22,787 nucleotides of DNA from an uncultured Oscillospiraceae bacterium. GTDB taxonomy: Bacteria; Bacillota; Clostridia; Oscillospirales; Oscillospiraceae. The DNA is taken from assembly GCA_910587205.1 (NCBI GenBank), contig CAJULZ010000035.1:1-22787 (forward strand), given 5' to 3'. The translations under genes were made by a program, and so were the position numbers. The notes under the pieces were generated by a model that was given only the letters and a program-made list of their open reading frames with translations, was not told the DNA's origin and made no database searches. Positions 15,050 to 21,509 of the stretch are shown here, piece after piece. Each line of letters begins with the position of its first letter. Within the stretch, counting starts at the first letter, position 1.

Positions 15050-18000
15050 AAGCGGTATTGATTACATCGTCCATCCTCATCCTGCTGCTGGCCGCCCTGC
15101 GGCCCCTGCTGCGGGGGAAGGTCCGCCCCTTGGCGCAGTACGCCCTGTGGCTGGCGGTGGCCCTGCGGCTGCTCATCCCGGTGAATTTGTTCACCAGCGC
15201 CTACAGCGCCCTGGCCCTGCTCCAGCGGGCGGAGGAGCCGCCCCAGCTCGTCCAGGCCATCGGCCAAACCGCCGTCCCGGTGCGCTCCTACGACGACGCC
15301 CGGGCGGAGGCCGTCCGGATGTGGGAGGAGCGGGGCGTGCCCGAGGCGGAGTTCACCCCCGCCGACCTCACCAACATCGACACCCAGGCCAAAGCCCTCA
15401 TGCGCGGCCCCACGGTGGCCGAGCTCGCCGCCAAGCTGGCAAAGCCCGTGTGGCTGGGGGGCGCGGCCCTCATGGCGGGGTGGTTCCTGCTGGTGAACCT
15501 GTCCCTGCGGCGGAAGCTGCGGGGGGGCAAACGGCTGGACGGGGTGGACTGCCCCCTGCCGGTGTACGTGTCCGGCGCGCTGCCCTCCCCCTGCCTGTGC
15601 GGGGCGGTACGGCCCCGCATCTACGTCACCCCCGCCGCCCTGGAGTCCCCGGAACGGCTGCGCCACGTGCTGGCCCACGAGCTGGCCCACCACCGCCACC
15701 GCGACCACTGGTGGGCGCTGGTGCGGTGCGCCTGCCTGTGCCTGTACTGGTTCGACCCGCTGGTGTGGTGGGCGGCGGCGCTGTCCCGGCAGGACTGCGA
15801 GCTGGCCTGTGACGAGGGGGCCATCCGCGCCTTGGGCGAGGCGCAGCGCATCCCCTACGGCCGCACGCTGGTGGCCATGATCGCCGCCGGGCGCAACCCC
15901 CTGCTGCAAACCGCCACCACCATGACCGGGGGCAAGCGCCGGGTGCGGGAGCGGGTACGCCTCATCGCCCGCAGGCCAAAAACGGTGGTCGCCGTGGCGC
16001 TGGCGGCGGCGCTGGTTGTGGGCTGCGCCGTGGGGTGCACCTTCACCGGCGCGCCGGAGAAGGGCAAAACCCTGGAAAACCTGCAAGAGCGGCTGGAGGA
16101 TATCCCGGAGGAGCTGCGGGACAGGGTGAAGTTTGATCTAATCAATGACGAGCCCGGCCATTTTGCGGACTACTGGTTTGATGTTCCCGCCGAATGGGTG
16201 GATATGGAGCTCTGGGGCGGCTATATGCTGTCGGTCGGCCAGGTGGATGGGACAGATCTGGACAGCATTGACAACATGGACTACCGGGTATTTGCCCAGA
16301 CAGAGGATCACTATTATGCCACGTTCTGGTGCAATGACGGACGGTTTGAGGGCTATCCTGAATACTGGGATGCGGTGGATGCCATCCGGGACTACGCCAT
16401 GAAAACCGTGCTGGACACCGAGGGCGTGGAGGCCTACACCCCCGCCCCCGACGCCCCCCGGCCCACCCTGGACACCCTCCAGGCGCGGCTGGAGGACATC
16501 CCGGAAGAGCTGCGGGACGACGTGGTGCTCTACGACAGGGAGCCGCTGTGGGACAGCACCCTGGCCAGCTACTTCCTGGACGGCACCGACGGCGAGGGCT
16601 GGCTGCACACCGTGTGCCAGTGGGACCAGCTGGGCTTTGAGGGATGGCTCTACGAGCTTGAAACCGGAACCTATGAGGTCTTCGCCCGGAGCAAGGAGCA
16701 CTACTACGCCATCATGCGGCCCACCAGCGTACAGGTGGGACAAGAGGACTGGGCGCGCTTTTCCGCCGCCCAGGAGGCCATCTGGGAATACGCCCGGAAG
16801 CAGGTGCTGGACACGGAGGGGGTGGAGGCCTACGACCCCACCGAGCTGCGGGAGCGGGAGTATCTCTGGGAGGGCAAGACCTACACCGACGTGGCCTACT
16901 GGCCCTACAAGAACATCACCGGAGACACCGAGGGCAGCGTGTGGATCTTCCGCCTGGTGCAGCTGGCCAAGGACGGCCCCGGCGGCGTGTGGATCCCTGA
17001 GCGGGAGCAGATCGTAGACGCCGACGTGGACCCCACCCCCCGGCACGTTAAGCCCAGTGAGACCCGGGAGATGGGGCTCACCGTGACGGAGTACGCCCAG
17101 TACCTCCAGGAGGAGGCGGACGCGGGGCGGGCGGACTGGGCCACCGACCCCGTCCAGGCGTGCATGCACTACGCCCTGACGGTGTGCGGCCACAGCGAGG
17201 CCAACGTCACCGCCGACTGCTTCACCGACGATTACCGGTATATCGAAGGGGTTTTGGAGGGGCTGCTGCCCACCGCGGAGGAGCTGGCCATCCAGGCGGT
17301 GATGGACGGCATCGCCAACGCCCAGGGCACGTCCTTTGAGCTGATTGCCTCAGCGGAGGCGGGGCGGAGCGGAGCGTCGTACACCTACCAGCTGGACGCG
17401 CCCCTTGACCACTACGTGACGTACTGGCTGACGGACTTTGCCAAGAGTTTTGCCTGGGAAAAGCTGACCGTGCTGCCCGACGGCGCAGTGGACGGGGATA
17501 CCCTCATCATCCAGGCAACGGACAGCCTGAACTGCGTCTGGGCGTACAGCAAGTCCAACATGATTATCATCCAGACGCCGGACAACCAGCTGGACTATTA
17601 CATGGCCCACGACCGGGGCGGGAACCCAAACAACGCCCCCCTGGGCACGCCCAGGCTCAACCCCGGCCCCTACCAGATCCTGCGCAACTACTGCTTCGAC
17701 GAGGTGGAACTGCAGCAGCTGCGCGCCACCACCGTCCCCGACCGGGGGCAGAGCCACGAGGACGTGGTGCGGGAGTGGGTCGAAGGCTTCGAGGGGGCCA
17801 TGACCAAAACCGCCCCCGGAAACCAGTACGCTTGCACCTATGTGCGGGTGCAGGAGGTGAGGCCGGACGCCCACGCCCACCTGACGGCGGAGGAGATGGC
17901 GGACTTTGCCCAGTACCGCGGCAACGGCTTCGCCGCGGAGGACTACGGCAAGACCTGGTTCACCTTTAGCTACAGCCTGGTGTTCGTCCCGGTGAACGGC

Positions 18001-18147
18001 GATACCAACGGCCCGTTTTGGGCGGGCAACACCTGGTACTACGAGGGGGACGACGCCCCGGAGGGGGCGCTGACCTGGAGCCGGGTGGGGTATATGCAGC
18101 TCACTGACGAAGGCTGGTTCTGCGAGGGCTGCGGCACCGGGTGGTGA
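15046..18147 (+). CDS. M56 (BlaR1-type) membrane metallopeptidase with a giant duplicated ectodomain
   Basis: A 1033-residue antirepressor-type protein. Membrane helices lie at about 2-20, 28-46, 135-155 and 313-332. The cytosolic zinc-protease domain between helices 3 and 4 has the HExxH motif H211-E212-L-A-H215, the third ligand E252 and CDE at 255-257, so it should be catalytically active. Usual BlaR1 proteins are about 600 residues and end in a penicillin-binding sensor; here about 700 residues follow helix 4 and I find no transpeptidase-like SxxK/SxN/KTG set. Instead a 123-residue module occurs twice (342-464 and 474-596), followed by about 430 residues of acidic, aromatic-rich sequence I do not recognise. 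The frame is open upstream, but ATG 15046, overlapping the repressor stop, is the sensible start. The expected role is to sense an envelope or external signal and inactivate the repressor. The ligand is unknown. Confidence 0.9.
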   Translation: MKAVLITSSILILLLAALRPLLRGKVRPLAQYALWLAVALRLLIPVNLFTSAYSALALLQRAEEPPQLVQAIGQTAVPVRSYDDARAEAVRMWEERGVPEAEFTPADLTNIDTQAKALMRGPTVAELAAKLAKPVWLGGAALMAGWFLLVNLSLRRKLRGGKRLDGVDCPLPVYVSGALPSPCLCGAVRPRIYVTPAALESPERLRHVLAHELAHHRHRDHWWALVRCACLCLYWFDPLVWWAAALSRQDCELACDEGAIRALGEAQRIPYGRTLVAMIAAGRNPLLQTATTMTGGKRRVRERVRLIARRPKTVVAVALAAALVVGCAVGCTFTGAPEKGKTLENLQERLEDIPEELRDRVKFDLINDEPGHFADYWFDVPAEWVDMELWGGYMLSVGQVDGTDLDSIDNMDYRVFAQTEDHYYATFWCNDGRFEGYPEYWDAVDAIRDYAMKTVLDTEGVEAYTPAPDAPRPTLDTLQARLEDIPEELRDDVVLYDREPLWDSTLASYFLDGTDGEGWLHTVCQWDQLGFEGWLYELETGTYEVFARSKEHYYAIMRPTSVQVGQEDWARFSAAQEAIWEYARKQVLDTEGVEAYDPTELREREYLWEGKTYTDVAYWPYKNITGDTEGSVWIFRLVQLAKDGPGGVWIPEREQIVDADVDPTPRHVKPSETREMGLTVTEYAQYLQEEADAGRADWATDPVQACMHYALTVCGHSEANVTADCFTDDYRYIEGVLEGLLPTAEELAIQAVMDGIANAQGTSFELIASAEAGRSGASYTYQLDAPLDHYVTYWLTDFAKSFAWEKLTVLPDGAVDGDTLIIQATDSLNCVWAYSKSNMIIIQTPDNQLDYYMAHDRGGNPNNAPLGTPRLNPGPYQILRNYCFDEVELQQLRATTVPDRGQSHEDVVREWVEGFEGAMTKTAPGNQYACTYVRVQEVRPDAHAHLTAEEMADFAQYRGNGFAAEDYGKTWFTFSYSLVFVPVNGDTNGPFWAGNTWYYEGDDAPEGALTWSRVGYMQLTDEGWFCEGCGTGW
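16069..16437 (+). repeat. ectodomain module, copy 1
   Basis: Encodes residues 342-464 of the M56 protein. It begins TLENLQERLEDIPEELRD and ends LDTEGVEAY. It is the same length as copy 2 and shares the motifs VFA, HYYA and AIxxYAxKxV at the same positions. The middle (about 16130-16390) is visibly less GC-rich and uses GAT, TTT and TAT codons unlike its surroundings. Confidence 0.85.
16465..16833 (+). repeat. ectodomain module, copy 2
   Basis: Encodes residues 474-596, beginning TLDTLQARLEDIPEELRD and ending LDTEGVEAY, 396 bp downstream of copy 1. The edges are near-identical at DNA level with copy 1; the centre is divergent and keeps the GC-rich codon use of the rest of the gene. Confidence 0.85.
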
Positions 18148-18190
18148 CGGGGGAGGGCGCGGCGGGGAACGCGGCGCACCCCCTGTCCCC

Positions 18191-18283
18191 CCCTCATCCG
18201 TCTGGCCTCCGGCCAGCCACCTTCCCCCCGGTGGGGGAAGGCTGAATCCGGGCTGTCATAGCCCTCCCCCTGTGGGGGAAGGC
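18191..18283. repeat. non-coding intergenic repeat with GC hairpins
   Basis: The segment after the M56 gene contains a CCCTCATCCG start, a hairpin CTGGCC-TCC-GGCCAG (18202-18216), a stem CCTTCCCCC/GGGGGAAGG (18220-18228/18233-18241), and a second CCCTCCCCC...GGGGGAAGGC unit (18262-18283). From memory, this CCCTCATCC...CCTTCCCCC...GGGGGAAGG layout recurs in intergenic regions of gut Oscillospiraceae. Only the internal repetition can be shown from this window. Confidence 0.5.
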
Positions 18284-18285
18284 GG

Positions 18286-18329
18286 AAAAAAATAAAAATT
18301 TGCCCCCTCCGTTGCAGCGGAGGGGGCAA
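18286..18329 (-). terminator. terminator of the TldD/TldE operon, possibly shared by the convergent M56 gene
   Basis: Perfect 12-bp stem 18300-18311/18318-18329 with a 6-base loop. On the minus strand it is followed by a T-rich tail (complement of the A-rich run 18286-18298), 15 bp after the PmbA/TldE stop. The plus-strand tail (CTGTTT) is weaker, so termination of the convergent operon here would be less efficient. Confidence 0.88.
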
Positions 18330-18343
18330 CTGTTTGCGGGTTT

Positions 18344-19624
18344 TTACACGCCGGCGACGGACACATTGTCCAGCCGCACGGCGTAGGGGCCGTCGTACTT
18401 GGCGGTGAGGTAGCGCTCCTGGGAGAAGGCGAACGCCTTCTGGGCCTCCAAAATGCTGCCGTTCACCGAGCCGCCGGTGACGGGGACGGCTGAGCCGTCC
18501 TCCCCGATGAGGTAGGCCAGCCGGATCTCACCCCCAAAATGGCCGCTCAGGGCGTCCATCTGGAAGTCGGAGAAATCCACCGCCCACAGGCAGGGGCCCT
18601 TCTTCAGCTCCTCAAAGGGGACGGCGCCGTTGGCGCAGGCCAGTTTGTCAAACCAGCCCGTGGGCTTCACCCCCAGGTAGCGGCAGAAGCGGTTGGGTCC
18701 GTGGTAGGCCAGCAGCTTGCCGTCCTCCAGCAGGGGCAGGTCCTCCATGGGGATGCCCTCCTCGCTGTAGGGGACGTCCGCCGCCAGGGATAGGTTCAGC
18801 CGCTCGCCCTGGGTCTCGCCCTGGACGTCCTCCCCCCGCTGCCAGGTGGAGTAGTGGGAGTACACCATGGAGGCGGAGGCGCGGTCCTTGTAGTAGGACA
18901 GTACCTCGGCCACCTGCTCGCCGCTGAGCACCAGGTCGTACTTGCCGCTCTTGAGGGCCTTTTTCGCCCGGGCGCGATCCCGGACGAAGGAGAGGGCCTC
19001 GGCCACCTTGGCGGTGAGGGCCTGCTCGTCCAGCCCGCCGTACTCAAACTGGCAGTACATCTCCACGTCCTCGGCAGCCTTGCACTGCACCACAAACTCG
19101 CCCTTCACCCGCGCGTCGGTGTAGGACACGTCCGTCCCCTCGGAGGAGAAAATGCGGCGGGTGGAGCGGTGGACAAAGATCTCCGCAGAGTTCACAAAGG
19201 CGTCCCCGCCGGTATCGGGGGCAAACAGGGCCCGGGCCATCTTGCCTGCGCTCCGGGCCAGGGGGGCCTCGGCCAGCTCCCCGGTCTTCTCCGCCAGCGG
19301 GGCCCGCACCGGGTCCGCCGGGTCGAAATACGGGTTGGCGGCAAACTGGGCGGCGTAGTACGCGCCCTTCAGCGCCTCGTCCAGCTGCTTGTCGTCCATG
19401 GAGGAGAGCAGCTCTACCTGGGTGAAGCCCCGCAGGGGCTTGCCGCCCTCCGGGTTGTCCACGTCCCGGAACACGGTGGCTTTGTATTTGTGCACGTCCT
19501 TGCTCCGCCGGGTGTCCAGCTGCTTCCTGACAAAGAACAGCTCCGCCGTCTCCTCCGCCAGATCATTGACGCGCCACACGGTGACGCCGCAGCGGGCCAA
19601 AGCGCTCCTGATTCTTTCAATCAT
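18344..19624 (-). CDS. pmbA: TldE/PmbA-type subunit of the TldD/TldE protease
   Basis: A 426-residue TldD/PmbA-family protein lacking the HExxxH zinc motif, as expected for the non-catalytic TldE-type partner. Recognisable parts are the N-terminal LFFVRKQLDTRRSKDVHKYKATVFRD, the central KYDLVLSGEQVAEVL and the C-terminal FSDFQMDALSGHFGGEIRLAYLI and VTGGSVNGSILEAQ. In E. coli the heterodimer degrades unfolded peptides and matures microcin B17; the role in Firmicutes is unclear. The start is ambiguous: GTG 19633 is also in frame, but its AAGGA is only about three bases away, whereas from ATG 19624 it is about twelve. It follows the catalytic subunit gene by 117 bp and precedes the operon terminator. 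Confidence 0.9.
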   Translation of the reverse strand: MIERIRSALARCGVTVWRVNDLAEETAELFFVRKQLDTRRSKDVHKYKATVFRDVDNPEGGKPLRGFTQVELLSSMDDKQLDEALKGAYYAAQFAANPYFDPADPVRAPLAEKTGELAEAPLARSAGKMARALFAPDTGGDAFVNSAEIFVHRSTRRIFSSEGTDVSYTDARVKGEFVVQCKAAEDVEMYCQFEYGGLDEQALTAKVAEALSFVRDRARAKKALKSGKYDLVLSGEQVAEVLSYYKDRASASMVYSHYSTWQRGEDVQGETQGERLNLSLAADVPYSEEGIPMEDLPLLEDGKLLAYHGPNRFCRYLGVKPTGWFDKLACANGAVPFEELKKGPCLWAVDFSDFQMDALSGHFGGEIRLAYLIGEDGSAVPVTGGSVNGSILEAQKAFAFSQERYLTAKYDGPYAVRLDNVSVAGV

Positions 19625-19713
19625 TATTTTCACACATCCTTATCGCGTTTGGCTGCCGGGCAGGAAATGCACGGTGACTGCCCTGTCCGTCAGCGCATTC
19701 AAGCTCTTTTTCG

Positions 19714-19741
19714 GTTCCTTTTTCTCTCGAGAAAAAGGAAC
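19714..19741 (-). promoter_or_regulatory. long inverted repeat directly after the tldD stop
   Basis: Arms 19714-19726 and 19729-19741 (GTTCCTTTTTCTC/GAGAAAAAGGAAC) form a 13-bp perfect stem starting at the base next to the tldD stop codon. The T-run is inside the stem and none follows on the minus strand, so it is a weak or partial terminator, or an mRNA-stabilising structure, between the two subunit genes. Confidence 0.6.
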
Positions 19742-21154
19742 TTAACCCAGGCGGATGCGGGCTTTCATGTAGGGCTCGCCGTCAGACACCTTCACCCATT
19801 CCTTATGGCCCTTGCCGCAGTGGCCCGTGCCGCAAAGCTCGGGCGCGGCGCTCATCATCGTCACCGATTTCAGCAGGTCGGGCACGTAGCCGGTGAGCAC
19901 GATGGGGGAGTAGATCTTCCCCGTCAGCCTGCCGTCCCTGATCTCCTTGGCGGTGGTCACCATGCACTGGATGCCCCAGTTCTTGGGATCCTCCATGCCG
20001 CTGGACGGGCACTCCAGCAGGAAGCCGTACCCGATGGACGCGATCATCTCCTCCGGGGTGGAGTCCCCGCCCTGGAAGTAGGTGTTGGTCATGCGGGTGT
20101 ACGCCTTGCGCTCGTAGCTCTCCCTGCGGCCGTTTCCGGTGGGCTCCACCCCCAGGCGGGCGGCGGACAGCGCGTCGCACATGCCCGTTTTCAGCACACC
20201 CTTGTCAATGATGACGGTGTCCCCCGTGAGGACGCCCTCGTCGTCAAAGAACATGGTGGCCGCCTCGGGGACCGCACTGCCGTCGTGCATGGTCACCAGG
20301 GGGCTGGCCACGTACTCGCCGATGAAGTCCTTGGCCAGCGCCCGGTCCTTGACGAACATATCCATCTCCACGCCGTGACCAAAGGCCTCGTGGACGATCA
20401 TGCCGGTGGCCTCCGGGCTGCACACGCAGTCGTACTCCCCCGGCGGGATGGGTTGGCTGTCCAGCAGGGCCAGCGCCTCCCAGGCAATGGCCTCAATGCC
20501 GTCCTCCGCCCGGTCCAGCACCTCCGCGCCCCCCAGGTTGGAAAAGCCTTTGTACGACACCTTCAGCTCCTGGCCCCGGGCCGCCATCACCGCCACCGCC
20601 GCGGTGGTGTACATCACCGTCTGGTCCAGGTCCCGGCGCTCCGACAAAAACAGCTTGCGGTACGCCCGGTAGGATACGTTCACCTGAGCGTCCAGCACCC
20701 GTTCATCCACCGCCAGCCCCTTCTCCCGCAGGGCACGAATCCGGGCCACAATGGCCTCGTCCCCCAGCTCCCGGGGATTCACCTTCCACTCCGTCGCCTT
20801 GTTCAGCGCCGCGGGCTCGTCCGCCGGGATGGGGGTGGGCAGGGGCTCCACCCCGGCCAGCGCCTCGTTCTGCTCCGCCAGACGCCGGGCGATCACAGCG
20901 CAGATCTCCCCAATCTTTTCCTCCGAGAACTCGTTGAAGGAGTACTCGGCGCAGCCCACGCCGTCGAACACCCGCACCACGAACCCCGTGCCGCCGCCCA
21001 TACCGGCGGTGGCAATGTCGGCGCCGCTGCGCCGGACGGCCCAGGTACGGCTGTCGTCCGCCACCGCCAGCACCGAGGCGTAGGGGTACGTCCCCCGCAG
21101 GGCGGCGATCAGCTTTTGCAAGCCGGGCTTGGCCCGGTCAATGGATGAAAACAC
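19742..21154 (-). CDS. tldD: TldD-type zinc metalloprotease, catalytic subunit
   Basis: A 470-residue TldD-family peptidase. The zinc motif HExxxH is present as H255-E256-A-F-G-H260 in IVHEAFGHGVEMD, and the C-terminal block CGTGHCGKGHKEWVKVSDGEP matches the conserved glycine/cysteine segment holding the third metal ligand. Other family features are the N-terminal WAVRRSGADIATAGMGGGTGFVVRVFD and MTNTYFQGGDSTPEEMI. With the PmbA/TldE-type protein downstream it should form a heterodimer that cleaves unfolded polypeptides threaded into its cavity. The start is a GTG at 21154, supported by GAGGAGG seven bases upstream. It is transcribed from a strong promoter at 21207-21235. No peptide-precursor gene is visible nearby, so a specific maturation role is not supported. 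Confidence 0.93.
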   Translation of the reverse strand: MFSSIDRAKPGLQKLIAALRGTYPYASVLAVADDSRTWAVRRSGADIATAGMGGGTGFVVRVFDGVGCAEYSFNEFSEEKIGEICAVIARRLAEQNEALAGVEPLPTPIPADEPAALNKATEWKVNPRELGDEAIVARIRALREKGLAVDERVLDAQVNVSYRAYRKLFLSERRDLDQTVMYTTAAVAVMAARGQELKVSYKGFSNLGGAEVLDRAEDGIEAIAWEALALLDSQPIPPGEYDCVCSPEATGMIVHEAFGHGVEMDMFVKDRALAKDFIGEYVASPLVTMHDGSAVPEAATMFFDDEGVLTGDTVIIDKGVLKTGMCDALSAARLGVEPTGNGRRESYERKAYTRMTNTYFQGGDSTPEEMIASIGYGFLLECPSSGMEDPKNWGIQCMVTTAKEIRDGRLTGKIYSPIVLTGYVPDLLKSVTMMSAAPELCGTGHCGKGHKEWVKVSDGEPYMKARIRLG

Positions 21155-21206
21155 AAGCAGACCTCCTCAATGGTAAAATTGAACTGCCATCAATATCACG
21201 AAAGAC

Positions 21207-21241
21207 ACTATATCACGAGATACCTCGCCTGTCAAGGTATC
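21207..21241 (-). promoter_or_regulatory. tldD promoter with overlapping inverted and direct repeats
   Basis: On the minus strand: TTGACA (21235-21230), 17 bases, TATAGT (21212-21207). Inverted repeat GATACCT-N9-AGGTATC (21219-21225/21235-21241) brackets the -35 box. A near-palindrome TATCACGAGATA (21211-21222) lies in the spacer. TATCACGA occurs at 21194 and 21211, 17 bp apart. A perfect GGAAAATTTTCC palindrome lies upstream at 21246-21257. The arrangement suggests a repressor site. Confidence 0.65.
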
Positions 21242-21331
21242 GGCGGGAAAATTTTCCGAACGGGCAGGCAGCGGTCCGGTGATGTCGTCGGCGGAACCGC
21301 CCGCCGCCCAACCCGTTTCCCGGCCCTAAGG

Positions 21332-21364
21332 AAAAACCGGGGCGGCGCATAGCGCCGCCCCGGT
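21332..21364 (-). terminator. intrinsic terminator downstream of cysS
   Basis: 13-bp stem 21336-21348/21352-21364 with a 3-base loop. On the minus strand it is followed by a TTTTT tail (complement of 21332-21336). It ends the cysS transcript and any small ORF after it. Between here and the tldD promoter (about 21258-21331) I see nothing further. Confidence 0.88.
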
Positions 21365-21483
21365 CTATTTATCCCTGCGCTTCGGCTTGTATTGCTCCTC
21401 GCCGCTCCCGATATACTTGACAGGTTGATGATCTCCTCCGCGATCCGCCCTGCGGGGCCCCGGCGAACCGGCAGTTTCCCTGC
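21365..21483 (-). pseudogene. possible frameshifted remnant of a small basic ORF after cysS
   Basis: Just upstream of the cysS terminator the minus strand shows protein-like sequence split between two frames. One frame reads AGKLPVRRGPAGRIAEEIIN (21483-21424, followed by L at 21423-21421). The next reads KYIGSGEEQYKPKRRDK and a TAG (21418-21365). One inserted base at about 21420 would join them into a continuous small basic C-terminus that stops right before the terminator. No start codon is visible in the first frame. A separate 40-codon ORF with ATG 21491 and stop TAA at 21371-21369 has a fair ribosome site, but its sequence looks less protein-like. No function is recognised. A sequencing error or chance open frames are alternatives. 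Confidence 0.3.
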
Positions 21484-21509
21484 CTATTCATGGTGCGGCC
21501 TCTTCCCTT

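Noticed and set aside
14479..18343. BlaI/M56 pair considered as a beta-lactam resistance locus
   Set aside because: No beta-lactamase or penicillin-binding protein gene is adjacent, and the M56 protein has no visible transpeptidase-type sensor.
18854..21148. 764-codon open frame on the plus strand
   Set aside because: Antisense to the TldD/TldE pair, which have recognisable family motifs. No ribosome site or domain supports the plus-strand frame.
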